In this document: positions 1 through 8,987 of the stretch, piece by piece
Numbering within the stretch: position 1 is the stretch's first letter
Layout of the letters: every line of letters starts with the position of its first letter
From: Brevundimonas sp. SGAir0440
GTDB lineage: Bacteria > Pseudomonadota > Alphaproteobacteria > Caulobacterales > Caulobacteraceae
Assembly (NCBI RefSeq): GCF_005484585.1
Contig: NZ_CP039435.1
Coordinates: 434,001 to 498,000, forward strand
Direction: 5' to 3'
Length of the DNA stretch: 64,000 nt
Notes under the pieces: model-generated
Seen by the model: the letters and a program-made list of their open reading frames with translations, nothing else
Database searches by the model: none
Told to the model about the DNA's origin: nothing
Program-made: the position numbers and the translations under genes

Positions 1-100
1 CGTCACGTTTCCGCCTCGACCTCATACGGCAAGGCTGGTAAGACCCGCGTAGGCGGTAGACCCGCCCCCTACTATAACAGAGGCGGAGGGATACCCCCCT

Positions 101-1264
101 ATGCGTATGAAGACTTTCGTGCTGGCCTCCAGCGCAGCGGCCGCCCTGGCCCTGTCGGCTGGCGCTGCGTCGGCGGAACCCAATGGCTGGTACGGCGCCA
201 TCGATGCCGGTTATCAATGGATCGACGAGATCAACGCTGAATCGTCCACGACCGGCGCCAACTGGAACTGGGAAGTGAACGACGGCTGGGCGGCGTTTGC
301 TCGCCTCGGCTACCGCTTCAACCCGAACTGGCGCGTTGAACTGGAAGGCGGCTACCGCTCGGGCGACATCGGCACCGTGCGCGCTGTCTCGGGCACGCAA
401 GGCCTGTGCAACCTGACCCCGGCGACGGGCGGCTGCTTCTCGCCCGAAGGCGACATCGAATCCGCCACCCTGATGGCCAACGTCATCTATGACTTCGGCT
501 TCGAATACTGGGGCGTTCGTCCGTTCGTCGGCCTCGGCGCCGGTGTGAACCGCGTCGACACCAACACGATCGGCGCTCTGCGCGCCAACCGTGCCGCCAC
601 CTTCGCCGTCGATGACACCTCGACCAAGTTCGCCGCTCAGGCGATCGCCGGTCTGGCTTGGGCCGTGGGCGACCGCGCCAACATCGACCTGACCTACCGC
701 TACCTGACGGGCGACGCCAACTTCGCCTCGACGACGGCCGGTACGGGCGTGGGCGCCACGCAGTTCGGCGAATGGGATGGCGACTACGACCAGTCGCACA
801 CCGTGACCCTGGGTCTGCGCTACAGCTTCGGTGCGGAAGACGCTCCGCCGCCGCCGCCTCCGCCGCCTCCGCCCCCGCCGCCGCCTCCTCCGCCCCCGCC
901 GCCCCCGCCGCCGGTCGCGCAGACCCCGGTCGCTCGCCAGTTCGTCGTCTACTTCGACTGGGATCGCTCGGACCTGACCGCGGAAGCCCGCTCGGTGGTG
1001 ACGCAGGCCGCCAACTACGCCAAGTCGGGTCGTCCGACGCGCGTCCTGATCGTCGGCTACACCGACACCTCGGGTTCGGCCGCCTATAACCTGGGTCTGT
1101 CCAACCGTCGTTCGCGCACCGTCGCGGACGCCCTGGTGGCTCAAGGCGTCAACGGCGGCGTGATCGCCCTGGACGGCAAGGGCGAAACCAACCTGGCCAA
1201 GCCGACCGCCGACGGTGTGCGCGAACCGCTCAACCGCCGCGCGACCATCGACATCAACTTCTAA
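101..1264 (+). CDS. OmpA family outer membrane protein with polyproline linker
   Basis: A 387-residue outer membrane protein that probably ties the outer membrane to peptidoglycan. Residues 1-25 are a signal peptide ending in GAASA before EPNGWYG. Residues about 26-245 are rich in alternating aromatic and polar stretches typical of an eight-strand OmpA barrel and close with LGLRYSFG. A run of more than 20 prolines follows (about 248-270). The C-terminal OmpA domain carries VYFDWDRSDLT, a YTDTSG peptidoglycan-binding loop and LSNRRSRTVADAL. The start is set by GGAGGG at 85-90, ten bases upstream; an ATG two codons later lies too far from it. A strong terminator follows at 1331-1358. The domain layout is seen directly; the anchoring role is known for the family. 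Confidence 0.93.
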   Translation: MRMKTFVLASSAAAALALSAGAASAEPNGWYGAIDAGYQWIDEINAESSTTGANWNWEVNDGWAAFARLGYRFNPNWRVELEGGYRSGDIGTVRAVSGTQGLCNLTPATGGCFSPEGDIESATLMANVIYDFGFEYWGVRPFVGLGAGVNRVDTNTIGALRANRAATFAVDDTSTKFAAQAIAGLAWAVGDRANIDLTYRYLTGDANFASTTAGTGVGATQFGEWDGDYDQSHTVTLGLRYSFGAEDAPPPPPPPPPPPPPPPPPPPPPPPVAQTPVARQFVVYFDWDRSDLTAEARSVVTQAANYAKSGRPTRVLIVGYTDTSGSAAYNLGLSNRRSRTVADALVAQGVNGGVIALDGKGETNLAKPTADGVREPLNRRATIDINF

Positions 1265-1330
1265 GACTTTCAGGAGCCGATCTGGTTCGTCCGGATCGGC
1301 TTCAACCTTCGAAGTTGTCGAAAGACAGAA

Positions 1331-1359
1331 CGCCGCTTCCGCAAGGAGGCGGCGTTTTT
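1331..1359 (+). terminator. Rho-independent terminator after the OmpA gene
   Basis: The arms CGCCGCTTCC (1331-1340) and GGAGGCGGCG (1345-1354) pair with one G-T wobble around a four-base GCAA loop, and five T residues follow. It lies 67 bases after the OmpA stop. A weaker inverted repeat, AGCCGATC (1275-1282) with GATCGGCT (1294-1301), sits between the stop and this hairpin. Confidence 0.85.
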
Positions 1360-1455
1360 CTTTGCGTCATCTCAGCTTCTGGATGCTGCGTCCACGCAGA
1401 GAAAAAGGGCGACGCCTCGCGACGCCGCCCTCAAGCATTCTGATTTCGACGCCGA

Positions 1456-2130
1456 TCAGCCGGTGAACGGCCGGATCAGGATTTCGACGCGGCGGTTCTG
1501 CGCCTTGCCTTCGGCGGTGGCGTTCGAGGCCACCGGGTTACGCGAGCTATTACCGGCGACGTAGAGGCGTTGGGCCAGAACGCCACGGCGCACCAGTTCA
1601 GAGGCGACGCTGCTGGCGCGGCGCTCCGACAGGGGCTGGTTGATCGCGTCACCGCCTGAAGAGTCGGTGTGGCCGATCACGTCCACCGTCGACTGGTCAT
1701 ACTGCTGCAGAACGCGGGCGACATCGTCCAGCACCGGTAGGAAGCGCGGATCGATGGACGACTGGTTCGTGGCGAAGGTCACGTCCGACGGCATGCGCAG
1801 TACAAGCAGGTCGCCCTGACGCGCCACGCCGACACCGGAGCCGGACAGTTCGGCTTCCATCGCGCGTTGCTGACGATCCATATATTGGCCGACGGCGGCG
1901 CCGCCCAGCGCGCCGATGCCGGCGCCGATCAGAGCATTCTTGCGGCCCTGTTCGCCGTTCGAGGTGTTGGTCAGATAGCCGAGAACCGCGCCGCCCAGCG
2001 CACCGGCGATGGCGCCAGTCCCGGTGTTGTTGCGAACCGGACCCGAACGATAGGGGTCTGTGGTGGTGCAGGCGGCGGCCCCCAACAGGGCGGCGATGGA
2101 AACGCTGGCGACGATGAACTTGGCGCGCAT
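1456..2130 (-). CDS. OmpA-domain lipoprotein with glycine zipper (YiaD-like)
   Basis: A 224-residue envelope protein. The N-terminus has a hydrophobic signal followed by a lipobox-like LLGAAAC, so Cys21 is the likely acylated residue. Residues about 40-85 are a glycine-zipper segment (GTGAIAGALGGAVLGYL and GIGALGGAAVGQYMD). The OmpA C-terminal domain spans about 110-220, with IGHTDSSGGD and LSERRASSVASEL. The ATG is preceded by AAGGGA at about the right distance. It converges with the upstream OmpA gene. Proteins of this layout are outer-membrane lipoproteins that bind peptidoglycan; that role is inferred from the family. Confidence 0.9.
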   Translation of the reverse strand: MRAKFIVASVSIAALLGAAACTTTDPYRSGPVRNNTGTGAIAGALGGAVLGYLTNTSNGEQGRKNALIGAGIGALGGAAVGQYMDRQQRAMEAELSGSGVGVARQGDLLVLRMPSDVTFATNQSSIDPRFLPVLDDVARVLQQYDQSTVDVIGHTDSSGGDAINQPLSERRASSVASELVRRGVLAQRLYVAGNSSRNPVASNATAEGKAQNRRVEILIRPFTG

Positions 2131-2302
2131 GGAATGGTCCCTTTCTTTTGAGCGATCTGGCGCGGAAACGTGCGCTTACTGTGAAGGTTCCAATCTGTAC
2201 GGCGCATGAATGCCTGCCACGTCCGCACGCGCCATGGCCCTGACAAGGCCGCCGATTAGGCGTATGGGAACCGCCGCACATCCCCAGATCGAGGACGACG
2301 CC

Positions 2303-3268
2303 GTGAGCGTGACCCAGACGGACCACACGACCGACCGCGCCATTCAGCCGGTTTCGATGACGCAGTACGACGCCGATTTTCAGGCGTTCAGCGACGCATT
2401 GGGCGCCTCCTTCTCCCGCTATGGCTTCGCTGTCGTCGCCGATCATGGTCTGGACGAGGCGCGCATCACCGCAGCCATCGACGACGCCAAGGCCTTCTTC
2501 GCCCTGCCGGAAGCGGTGAAGCGCCAGTACCATCAGCCCGGTACCGGCGGCGCGCGCGGCCTGACCCCGTTCGGAGTCGAGGCGGCCAAGGACGCCAAAA
2601 CGGTCGATCTGAAGGAGTTCTGGCACGTCGGCCGGGAACTGCCCGAAGGCCATCCCTATCGCCGCTATATGCGCGACAACCTCTGGCCAACCGAGATCGA
2701 GGGCTTCCGCGAGCATCTCTATGGCATGTTCGAAGACCTGGACGCCCTGGGCGCCAAGATCCTGCGCGCCATCGCCCGCTATCTGAAGCTGGGCGACGAC
2801 TTCTTCGCGGACAAGGTCGACATGGGCAACAGCGTCCTGCGCATGCTGCACTATCCGCCGGTTCCGGCCGATGCGCCTGGCGTGCGCGCCGGGGCGCATG
2901 AAGACATCAATGTCATCACCCTGCTGCTCGGCGCCGAAGAGGCTGGTCTTCAGCTGAAGGATAAGGACGGCAGCTGGCTCGACATCGCCCCGCCGCCCGG
3001 CGCCTTGGTCGTCAATATCGGCGACATGCTTCAGCGGCTGACCAACCACGTCCTGCCGTCGACGACCCACCGCGTGGTCAATCCGGCGCCTGAGCGTCGC
3101 GGCTTCGCCCGCTATTCGACGCCCTTCTTCCTGCACTTCAACCCGGACTTCCCGATCGAGACACTGCCCAGCGCCATCACGCCGGACAATCCCGATCGCT
3201 ATGCGGGCAAGACCATCCTGGCCGAGGATTATCTGACCGAACGCCTGCGCGAAATCCGCCTGCTCTAG
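2303..3268 (+). CDS. Isopenicillin N synthase family 2-oxoglutarate/Fe(II) dioxygenase
   Basis: A soluble non-haem iron oxygenase of about 321 residues. The iron ligands are visible: His199 and Asp201 in GAHEDINV, and His256 in STTHRVV, followed by the RYST motif (RxS) that binds the 2-oxoglutarate carboxylate. The N-terminal DIOX_N region includes YGFAVVADHGLD. The substrate cannot be told from sequence. I prefer the GTG at 2303 (GAGG at 2291-2294) because the 31 residues encoded upstream from 2210 look non-conserved; an ATG at 2264 is the main alternative. It is divergent from the lipoprotein gene and converges on the TadG-like gene. Confidence 0.87.
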   Translation: MSVTQTDHTTDRAIQPVSMTQYDADFQAFSDALGASFSRYGFAVVADHGLDEARITAAIDDAKAFFALPEAVKRQYHQPGTGGARGLTPFGVEAAKDAKTVDLKEFWHVGRELPEGHPYRRYMRDNLWPTEIEGFREHLYGMFEDLDALGAKILRAIARYLKLGDDFFADKVDMGNSVLRMLHYPPVPADAPGVRAGAHEDINVITLLLGAEEAGLQLKDKDGSWLDIAPPPGALVVNIGDMLQRLTNHVLPSTTHRVVNPAPERRGFARYSTPFFLHFNPDFPIETLPSAITPDNPDRYAGKTILAEDYLTERLREIRLL

Positions 3269-3272
3269 GCCG

Positions 3273-5228
3273 TCAGCGGGAAATCCGTAGTCGGGTGATG
3301 TCGCGTCCGATGGCCTGGAAGTCGTTGGACAGGTCCGCGCCCGACTGTGGCAGGAAGGCCTTATCCTTGTCGGTAGCGCAGGTGCTGAGGATGTTGGCTG
3401 CGTCGCTGCCGGGCGTGATCGAGAAGCCCACGGTGTAGACAATCACGCCCTTGGCCTTCATGCCGGTGCACAGTTTTGCGGCCTGATCGAACGGGTCGCC
3501 GTTCGTGGCATCGCAGGCAATCTTGTCAAAGAGGTTGCCGGACCCTGAGCCCGCATCGCGGGCGATGACGCCGCCGCAATAGGGCGTGTTGAATTCGCCG
3601 TCCGTCATCAGAATGACGGCCTTCAACACCTTGGTCGGTGCATAGGCAGCGGCGGGATTGGACGACCACAGGCCGTTGAACTGGTTGGATACGGTGTACC
3701 AACCCCAAGCCAAGCCAATCTGCCCGGACGTTGATCCTGTAACGGTCAAGCCGTTCACGAGCCCCGTCAATGTGTCGATGTTGGAAGTCAGCGGCTGTAT
3801 CGTCGCTGTCGGGCAGGGGTTGCCCGCCGATCTTACGGGCGTTGAGCGCTGCGGAGCCGCATAGTTGCGACCCACCCTGGCCGTGCTTGGAGCCGCATCG
3901 GTGTAGGCTTGTGAACCCGTACGCTCGCTGACGCAGCTGGTGTTATCAAAGGCGGTCAGGCGATTGTACTGAGCGTCACGGAAGACGCGCGTGGCGCATC
4001 CGTCGTTGCCGCATTGGACCGAACCGCCACCAGAATAGTCAGCGAACGTGGCGCCGCCGACAGGAATTACAAACACGTCGTTCGAGATCTTTTCGAGGAC
4101 TTCGTAAAGGCCTTCATCATTCGTCGTGTTGAGCGCCGTCATGCCCTTAACGTCAGCGATCTGAAGCGTGTCGCCTTTCGACAAGCCGTGATTCGTGGAG
4201 GAGATGGTGACGAAGCAGTCGGAGCGCATGCATTTGCGGATCTGACCGCCCGAGCTGTAGCTGCTGTATCCATTGCCGCTAGTGGTGTTCAGCGCATACC
4301 AGTTCGCGCCCGACTGATATTGCAGAGACACCCGATTGGCGTCGATCCGCATGACCTTATAGGCGCGATTGTTGATCTGGGTCATGCCGTTGACGCCGCT
4401 GATCCAGACGTAGTCGTCGGTCGATAGCCCGTGGCCGTTGGCGGTCACGACGCCCGGCGAAGCGCGCGTGATGCCGGAGATCGACTTGGCCGCCGCCGCC
4501 GCCCATGCAGCGCCGCTGATGCTGGTCGATCCGATCGAGGCGCCGCGTGCGGCGTCGGCGCGAGCGCCCAAGTTCACGCCGATCGAATAGGGCACAATGG
4601 CCATGCGGGAATAGTAGGGCGTCTGTTTCGCGGCCGGCTGCACGACCAGTTTGATCAGCTGGTTCGCGGCGTTCTTAAGATCACCTATCCGATTGTTGCT
4701 GGCCATCGAGCCGGTGATGTCGAGCACCAGTGAGACCTCGATGTCCTTGGACGATCGGTTCACCTCGGAGTGGACGCTGACCGGCAGAGTATCATCGAGA
4801 ATCTTGCCATAGGGCGGCAGGACCACATTGGCGATCAGCGTCTTCACCTGGACTTGGATGTCGGCGATGACGACCTGATCTTTCGTCAACTCGATCTTGA
4901 CGGCGTCGTCGGCGAACGGCTCCACCGAGGCGTTGCGCAGATTGGCTCTCAGCGCCACCAGCGCGACGGTCTTCAGGTCTTTCGGATCGGTATAGGACGA
5001 GCGCGCCGCGGCCAGGGCGGCGGCGTCCAGCGCGTCTTGAACGCGGGCCTTCGCCGTCGTCACGCGGTTGATGTCGATGCCGCCCAGGGTCAGCATGATC
5101 AGCGCCGGCATCACCAGAGCGAAGATCATCACGACATTGCCGCCGCGGTCCGACGAGAGGCGCGACGCGAACATGCGCAGAGCCTTCACCGCCCTGCCGA
5201 TCCGATTGGAAACCTTCACCATGCCCAT
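3273..5228 (-). CDS. TadG-like Flp pilus protein with von Willebrand factor A domain
   Basis: A 651-residue membrane-anchored protein. Residues about 25-60 form a TadE/TadG-type segment (RGGNVVMIFALVMPALIML) with one transmembrane helix, followed by DALDAAALAAARS. A VWA domain begins with a MIDAS motif DITGSMAS near residue 170 and continues with MTDGEFNTPYCGG in the C-terminal third. Between these parts are two related modules of about 75 residues (each with HGLS, then G-M-T-x-L/I-N) that resemble the FCCH-like modules of phage and pilus proteins. No other tad genes are in view. Two adjacent starts (5228 and 5222) cannot be separated. Base composition is a little lower than in the neighbours. 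Confidence 0.85.
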   Translation of the reverse strand: MGMVKVSNRIGRAVKALRMFASRLSSDRGGNVVMIFALVMPALIMLTLGGIDINRVTTAKARVQDALDAAALAAARSSYTDPKDLKTVALVALRANLRNASVEPFADDAVKIELTKDQVVIADIQVQVKTLIANVVLPPYGKILDDTLPVSVHSEVNRSSKDIEVSLVLDITGSMASNNRIGDLKNAANQLIKLVVQPAAKQTPYYSRMAIVPYSIGVNLGARADAARGASIGSTSISGAAWAAAAAKSISGITRASPGVVTANGHGLSTDDYVWISGVNGMTQINNRAYKVMRIDANRVSLQYQSGANWYALNTTSGNGYSSYSSGGQIRKCMRSDCFVTISSTNHGLSKGDTLQIADVKGMTALNTTNDEGLYEVLEKISNDVFVIPVGGATFADYSGGGSVQCGNDGCATRVFRDAQYNRLTAFDNTSCVSERTGSQAYTDAAPSTARVGRNYAAPQRSTPVRSAGNPCPTATIQPLTSNIDTLTGLVNGLTVTGSTSGQIGLAWGWYTVSNQFNGLWSSNPAAAYAPTKVLKAVILMTDGEFNTPYCGGVIARDAGSGSGNLFDKIACDATNGDPFDQAAKLCTGMKAKGVIVYTVGFSITPGSDAANILSTCATDKDKAFLPQSGADLSNDFQAIGRDITRLRISR

Positions 5229-5320
5229 CCCAGAAGGACGCGGACCGCCCGATTAGCGTTCAGTCTGCCATTCGGGCGGTTAAGGGAATTGTGAAGGGGA
5301 CGGTTAACGCCGCCGCGTGA

Positions 5321-7216
5321 TCAGGCAGCGGTCCATCCGCACTGGTGACCGCGGTTCTGTTCCTGGAGCCAGACGTTCAATGGGGCGAAATAGTCGGCGA
5401 TGGCCGAGGCGTCATTGCCGTCGTCGCCGGTGAAGGCCTTCATCGCCTCCTGCCACGGCCGCGACTGCCCCATCTGCAGCATGGCGTTGAAGCGGGCGCC
5501 GACCTCCTTGTTGCCATAGACCGAGCAGCGGTGCAGCGGTCCGGTCCAGCCGGCCTGTTTGCAGGCCGCGCGCTGGAACTGGAACTGATAGATGGCCGCC
5601 AGGAAGTAGCGGGTATAGGGCGTGTTGCCGGGCACATGGTATTTCGCGCCCGGGTCGAAGGCGTTGGCCGGACGCGGACCCGGCGGAACCAGGCCCTGGT
5701 ACTGCAGCATATCTGCGGTCCAGGCGGTATTGTAGGCGGCCGGCGCCGTCTCGCCCGAGAAGACGTCCCAGCGCCAGCGATCGACCATCAGGCCGAACGG
5801 CAGGAAGGCGATCTTGTCCAAGGCCATCTTGAGCAGGAAGGGAATATCTTCCTCCGCGCCCGGCGTGGTCTTCAACAGGCCGATCTGATTCAGATAGGTG
5901 GGGGTCAGGGCCGACAGGCCGACGAAATCGCCGATGGCTTCGTGGAATCCGTCGTTCGCGCCGTTTCGGAACAGCATCGGCTGGTTCTTGTAGGCGCGCT
6001 GGTAGTAGTTGTGACCCAGCTCGTGGTGGACGGTGTAGAAGTCGTCGCCGTTGACGTTGGTGCACATCTTGATGCGGATGTCGTCGGCATTGTCCAGGTC
6101 CCAGGCCGAGGCGTGACAGACGACTTCGCGGTCGCGCGGGCGTGTGATTTGGCTGCGTTTCCAGAAGGTCTGGGGCAGAGGGTCGAGGCCCAGCGAGACG
6201 TAGAAGCCCTCGCCCGTCTTGACCATCTTCGTCGCGTCGTAGTCGGCGGCCTTCAGCAGTTCAGTGAGGTCGTAGCTCGAGGCGCCGCCGCTGGGCGGGG
6301 CAACCACATCATAGATGTTGCCCCACTGTTGGGACCACATATTGCCCAGCAGATCGGCGCGGATCGGGCCGTGATCGGGTTGCACCGCGTCGCCATACTT
6401 CGCGTTCAGCCTGGCGCGCACATAGCAGTGCAGGTTCTCGTAGAAGGGCTTCACCTGAGCCCAAAGCCGGTCGGTCTCGGCGGCGAAATCGTCGGCGGGC
6501 ATGTCGTAGCCTGACCGCCACAGGGCGCCGGTGTCGGCGAAGCCCAGTTCGCGCGAGCCCTCGTTGGCGATCTCGACCATGCGGGCGTAGTCGTCGCGCA
6601 TGACCGGCGAGATGGTGCGCCAGCCTTCATACAGCGCCTTGGTCTCGGCGGGGTCGCGGCTGTCGGCCAGGATCAGCGAGGCCTCGTCCAGCGTGATCGG
6701 CTTGCCCTTGAAATCGAACTTACCGGTCGAATAGGTCGAGTCCAGCCGCGTGGTGATCTGGGCCAACTCCTCGGCCGCGCCAGGTCGGTTGGGGGCGGGC
6801 AGGACCAGGCTGAGCCGCAGCAGGTTCAGCTTGCGGCGCACGACCGGATCGACCTGAACGTCGTTGAACTTGGCCGCCTGATTGGCCAGCTGGACCTGAA
6901 GCTCCGTCGCCTCGGCGTTGGCCTTCGATTCCAGCCACATGGTGTCGAAGGTGATGTTGGTGGCGCGCGCCCATTGGATGCGGGCGACATATTCGCTGAC
7001 CTCGGCCCATTTGGTTTCGGCGTCGGCGATGAAGGCGGTCGCGCCCTCGGCGGTGATCGGATAGTCGGCGCGCATGTCGCTGACGGTCGGCGCGGGCGTC
7101 GTCGAGGCCGTCTGTTCGACCCCCGGGGCTGCGGCGGCGGGTTCGCTGGTGCTGGCGCAGCTGGCGGCGAAGGCGAGGGCGCAGACCGCGACGGCGGTCA
7201 TCATCTGACGCTTCAT
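5321..7216 (-). CDS. M2 family metallopeptidase (ACE-like) lipoprotein
   Basis: A 631-residue zinc peptidase of the angiotensin-converting enzyme family. The N-terminal signal ends in a lipobox-like FAASC, followed by a Ser/Pro/Ala-rich spacer, so it is probably an envelope lipoprotein. The zinc motif HELGH lies near residue 396 (VHHELGHNYY), and the third ligand is in HEAIGDF about 25 residues later. Length fits bacterial M2 enzymes, which are peptidyl dipeptidases; the natural substrate is unknown. The ATG has AGGAG eight bases upstream. No operon partner is apparent. Confidence 0.92.
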   Translation of the reverse strand: MKRQMMTAVAVCALAFAASCASTSEPAAAAPGVEQTASTTPAPTVSDMRADYPITAEGATAFIADAETKWAEVSEYVARIQWARATNITFDTMWLESKANAEATELQVQLANQAAKFNDVQVDPVVRRKLNLLRLSLVLPAPNRPGAAEELAQITTRLDSTYSTGKFDFKGKPITLDEASLILADSRDPAETKALYEGWRTISPVMRDDYARMVEIANEGSRELGFADTGALWRSGYDMPADDFAAETDRLWAQVKPFYENLHCYVRARLNAKYGDAVQPDHGPIRADLLGNMWSQQWGNIYDVVAPPSGGASSYDLTELLKAADYDATKMVKTGEGFYVSLGLDPLPQTFWKRSQITRPRDREVVCHASAWDLDNADDIRIKMCTNVNGDDFYTVHHELGHNYYQRAYKNQPMLFRNGANDGFHEAIGDFVGLSALTPTYLNQIGLLKTTPGAEEDIPFLLKMALDKIAFLPFGLMVDRWRWDVFSGETAPAAYNTAWTADMLQYQGLVPPGPRPANAFDPGAKYHVPGNTPYTRYFLAAIYQFQFQRAACKQAGWTGPLHRCSVYGNKEVGARFNAMLQMGQSRPWQEAMKAFTGDDGNDASAIADYFAPLNVWLQEQNRGHQCGWTAA

Positions 7217-7280
7217 GATGGATCTCCTGAACAGCGCGGGCAGGAGAGGTCAGGCCCGGTCGCCCGTCAAGCGTGACGGT

Positions 7281-7973
7281 TCAGCGGCTGACGACGCAGG
7301 TGTTCAGACCTTCGTTGCGCACCGTGCCCATGGCCGCTTGGACGCGCGAGGCGCGCCGACGCACATAGGGGCCGGGCGCGGCGGCTTCGTAACGGCGCGG
7401 GGCCGGCAGGATGGCGGCCAGACGCGCCGCCTCACGCGGGCTCAGGTCGCGGGCGTCCTTGCCGAACCAGTGTCGCGACGCGGCCTGGGCGCCATAGACG
7501 CCGGGCGCCCATTCCACCACGTTCAGATAGACCTCCATGATCCGGCGCTTGGACCACACGGCCTCGATCAGGACGGTGTAGCCCGCCTCCAAACCTTTTC
7601 GGATCCAGTCCCGGCCTGGCCACAGGAAGACGTTCTTGGCCGTCTGCTGGCTGATGGTCGATCCGCCGCGCAGGCGCCCGCCCTCGGCGTTGTGGTCCAG
7701 GGCCTTCTGGATCGCCTCCATATCGAAGCCGTGGTGGCTGCAAAACCGGGCGTCCTCGGCGACGATGGCGGCGTTCACCAAGTTGGGCGAAATCTGGTTC
7801 AGACCGCGCCACTGATAGTCCATGCCGTCGCCCCTCGCGAGTTGACGCAACATCAAGATGGTGGGAGGCGGCGGGACGATGGCGACGATCAGCACGCCAG
7901 CGACCGGGATCAGGGCCAGGATGAGAAACGCGGTCAGCACGACGCGACGCCAACTTTTGCGGCCCGTCGCCAT
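7281..7973 (-). CDS. mtgA: Monofunctional biosynthetic peptidoglycan transglycosylase
   Basis: A 230-residue GT51 enzyme that polymerises lipid II into glycan strands at the outer face of the inner membrane. One N-terminal transmembrane helix (FLILALIPVAGVLIVAIV) is followed by the catalytic domain with EDARFCSHHGFD (the EDxxFxxHxGxD motif with the catalytic Glu), GGSTISQQTAKN and the KRRIMEVYLN motif. There is no transpeptidase domain, which separates it from class A PBPs. Its ATG overlaps the stop of the WD40 gene by one base, so the two are co-transcribed. Confidence 0.95.
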   Translation of the reverse strand: MATGRKSWRRVVLTAFLILALIPVAGVLIVAIVPPPPTILMLRQLARGDGMDYQWRGLNQISPNLVNAAIVAEDARFCSHHGFDMEAIQKALDHNAEGGRLRGGSTISQQTAKNVFLWPGRDWIRKGLEAGYTVLIEAVWSKRRIMEVYLNVVEWAPGVYGAQAASRHWFGKDARDLSPREAARLAAILPAPRRYEAAAPGPYVRRRASRVQAAMGTVRNEGLNTCVVSR

Positions 7974-8968
7974 CAGAGGATCAAGACCCCAGCGGCGCCG
8001 TCTTCGTCAGCCCAGGCTACCTTGTCGACGGCGGGGCTGAGCGACAGGGCGACGATGGCCGGCCCCTTCTCGGCCTTGACGAAGTTCAGACCGTGGGCCG
8101 CCGGATGCGCCACCCAGACGCGCCCATCGGTCAGGCCGGCGGCCAGCAGGCCCTGATCGGCGCGGGCCGAGACCAGATTGACCAGGGTCGTGTCGTCATA
8201 GCCGATCTCGGTCGCCTCGCGGCCCATCGGTCCGTTCGATCCGATGAAGGGCCACAGGACCGCGCCCTGCGCGCCCGAGGTCGCCATCAGCTGACCATTC
8301 GCCAGGAAGGCCATCGACCGCACCTTGCCCGGATAGCCGCCCATGCGCAGATTCTTGGCGTCTTTGATGCGCCAGCCATGCATCTGATTGTCCTGCATGG
8401 TCGTGACGACGAAGGCGCCGTCGGGCGAAAAGGCGACGCCGGTGTGCGACCCGGCCCAGGCGAGCTTAATCGGCTGCTGCTTTTCGATCCGCGCATACCA
8501 CAGCGCCGCCCCGCCATAGGTCGAGGTGGCGATGCGCCGGCCCTTGGGCTCGAAGGCGACGCCGGAGACGGTGCGCTCGTGCTGGAAGTCGCGCCGGAAG
8601 CCCACCTCCTTGGGGTCGATCACCGACAGGGTGCGGCCGAAGGAAAAGGCGATCAGGCCCGAGGCCGGCGAGGCGTCGATGGCGTCAATCCACTGGTTCT
8701 TGGCCGTGGCCAGAACGACCGGATCCTCGTCGCGACGGCTCCAGACGACCTTGCCGTCATCGCCGCCTGTGACGATCCCGTCGCCGGACGGATGAACGCA
8801 GGCGCACAGCACGGCGCCGTCGTGCGCCTCCACCCGCGTCCGGTCCTCGAACCGGACCGAGCCGTCGCCAAGGGCGAAGACGGCGCCGGTGTTGTCGAAC
8901 AGGGCGGCGGTGACCTGGGCGTCGAAATCGAAGTTCATAGGCCGCATGTAGCGATCCGACCTCGCCAC
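7973..8968 (-). CDS. WD40 repeat protein
   Basis: A 331-residue protein of repeated beta-strand units of WD40 type, for example GDGIVTGGDDGKVVWS, GRRIATSTYGGAALW and GAFVVTTMQDNQMHGWRI, consistent with a beta-propeller scaffold of about seven blades. No signal peptide or catalytic motif is seen, so it is probably cytoplasmic and protein-binding; its partner is unknown. The GTG at 8968 is chosen because GAAGGTG precedes it closely; ATGs at 8947 and 8938 are alternatives with weaker ribosome binding sites. Its stop overlaps the mtgA start. Confidence 0.85.
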   Translation of the reverse strand: MARSDRYMRPMNFDFDAQVTAALFDNTGAVFALGDGSVRFEDRTRVEAHDGAVLCACVHPSGDGIVTGGDDGKVVWSRRDEDPVVLATAKNQWIDAIDASPASGLIAFSFGRTLSVIDPKEVGFRRDFQHERTVSGVAFEPKGRRIATSTYGGAALWYARIEKQQPIKLAWAGSHTGVAFSPDGAFVVTTMQDNQMHGWRIKDAKNLRMGGYPGKVRSMAFLANGQLMATSGAQGAVLWPFIGSNGPMGREATEIGYDDTTLVNLVSARADQGLLAAGLTDGRVWVAHPAAHGLNFVKAEKGPAIVALSLSPAVDKVAWADEDGAAGVLIL

Positions 8969-8987
8969 GTCACCTTCTGCCTGCCCG

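Noticed and set aside
844..912. CCG/CCT repeat as a microsatellite or phase-variable tract
   Set aside because: Codons are mixed (CCG, CCT, CCC) and units are triplets, so slippage would not shift the frame; it simply encodes the Pro linker.
1697..3442. Long minus-strand open frame (581 residues) across the lipoprotein and oxygenase genes
   Set aside because: Antisense or out-of-frame to two well-supported genes; low-complexity Arg/Gly/Asp-rich translation typical of high-GC shadows.
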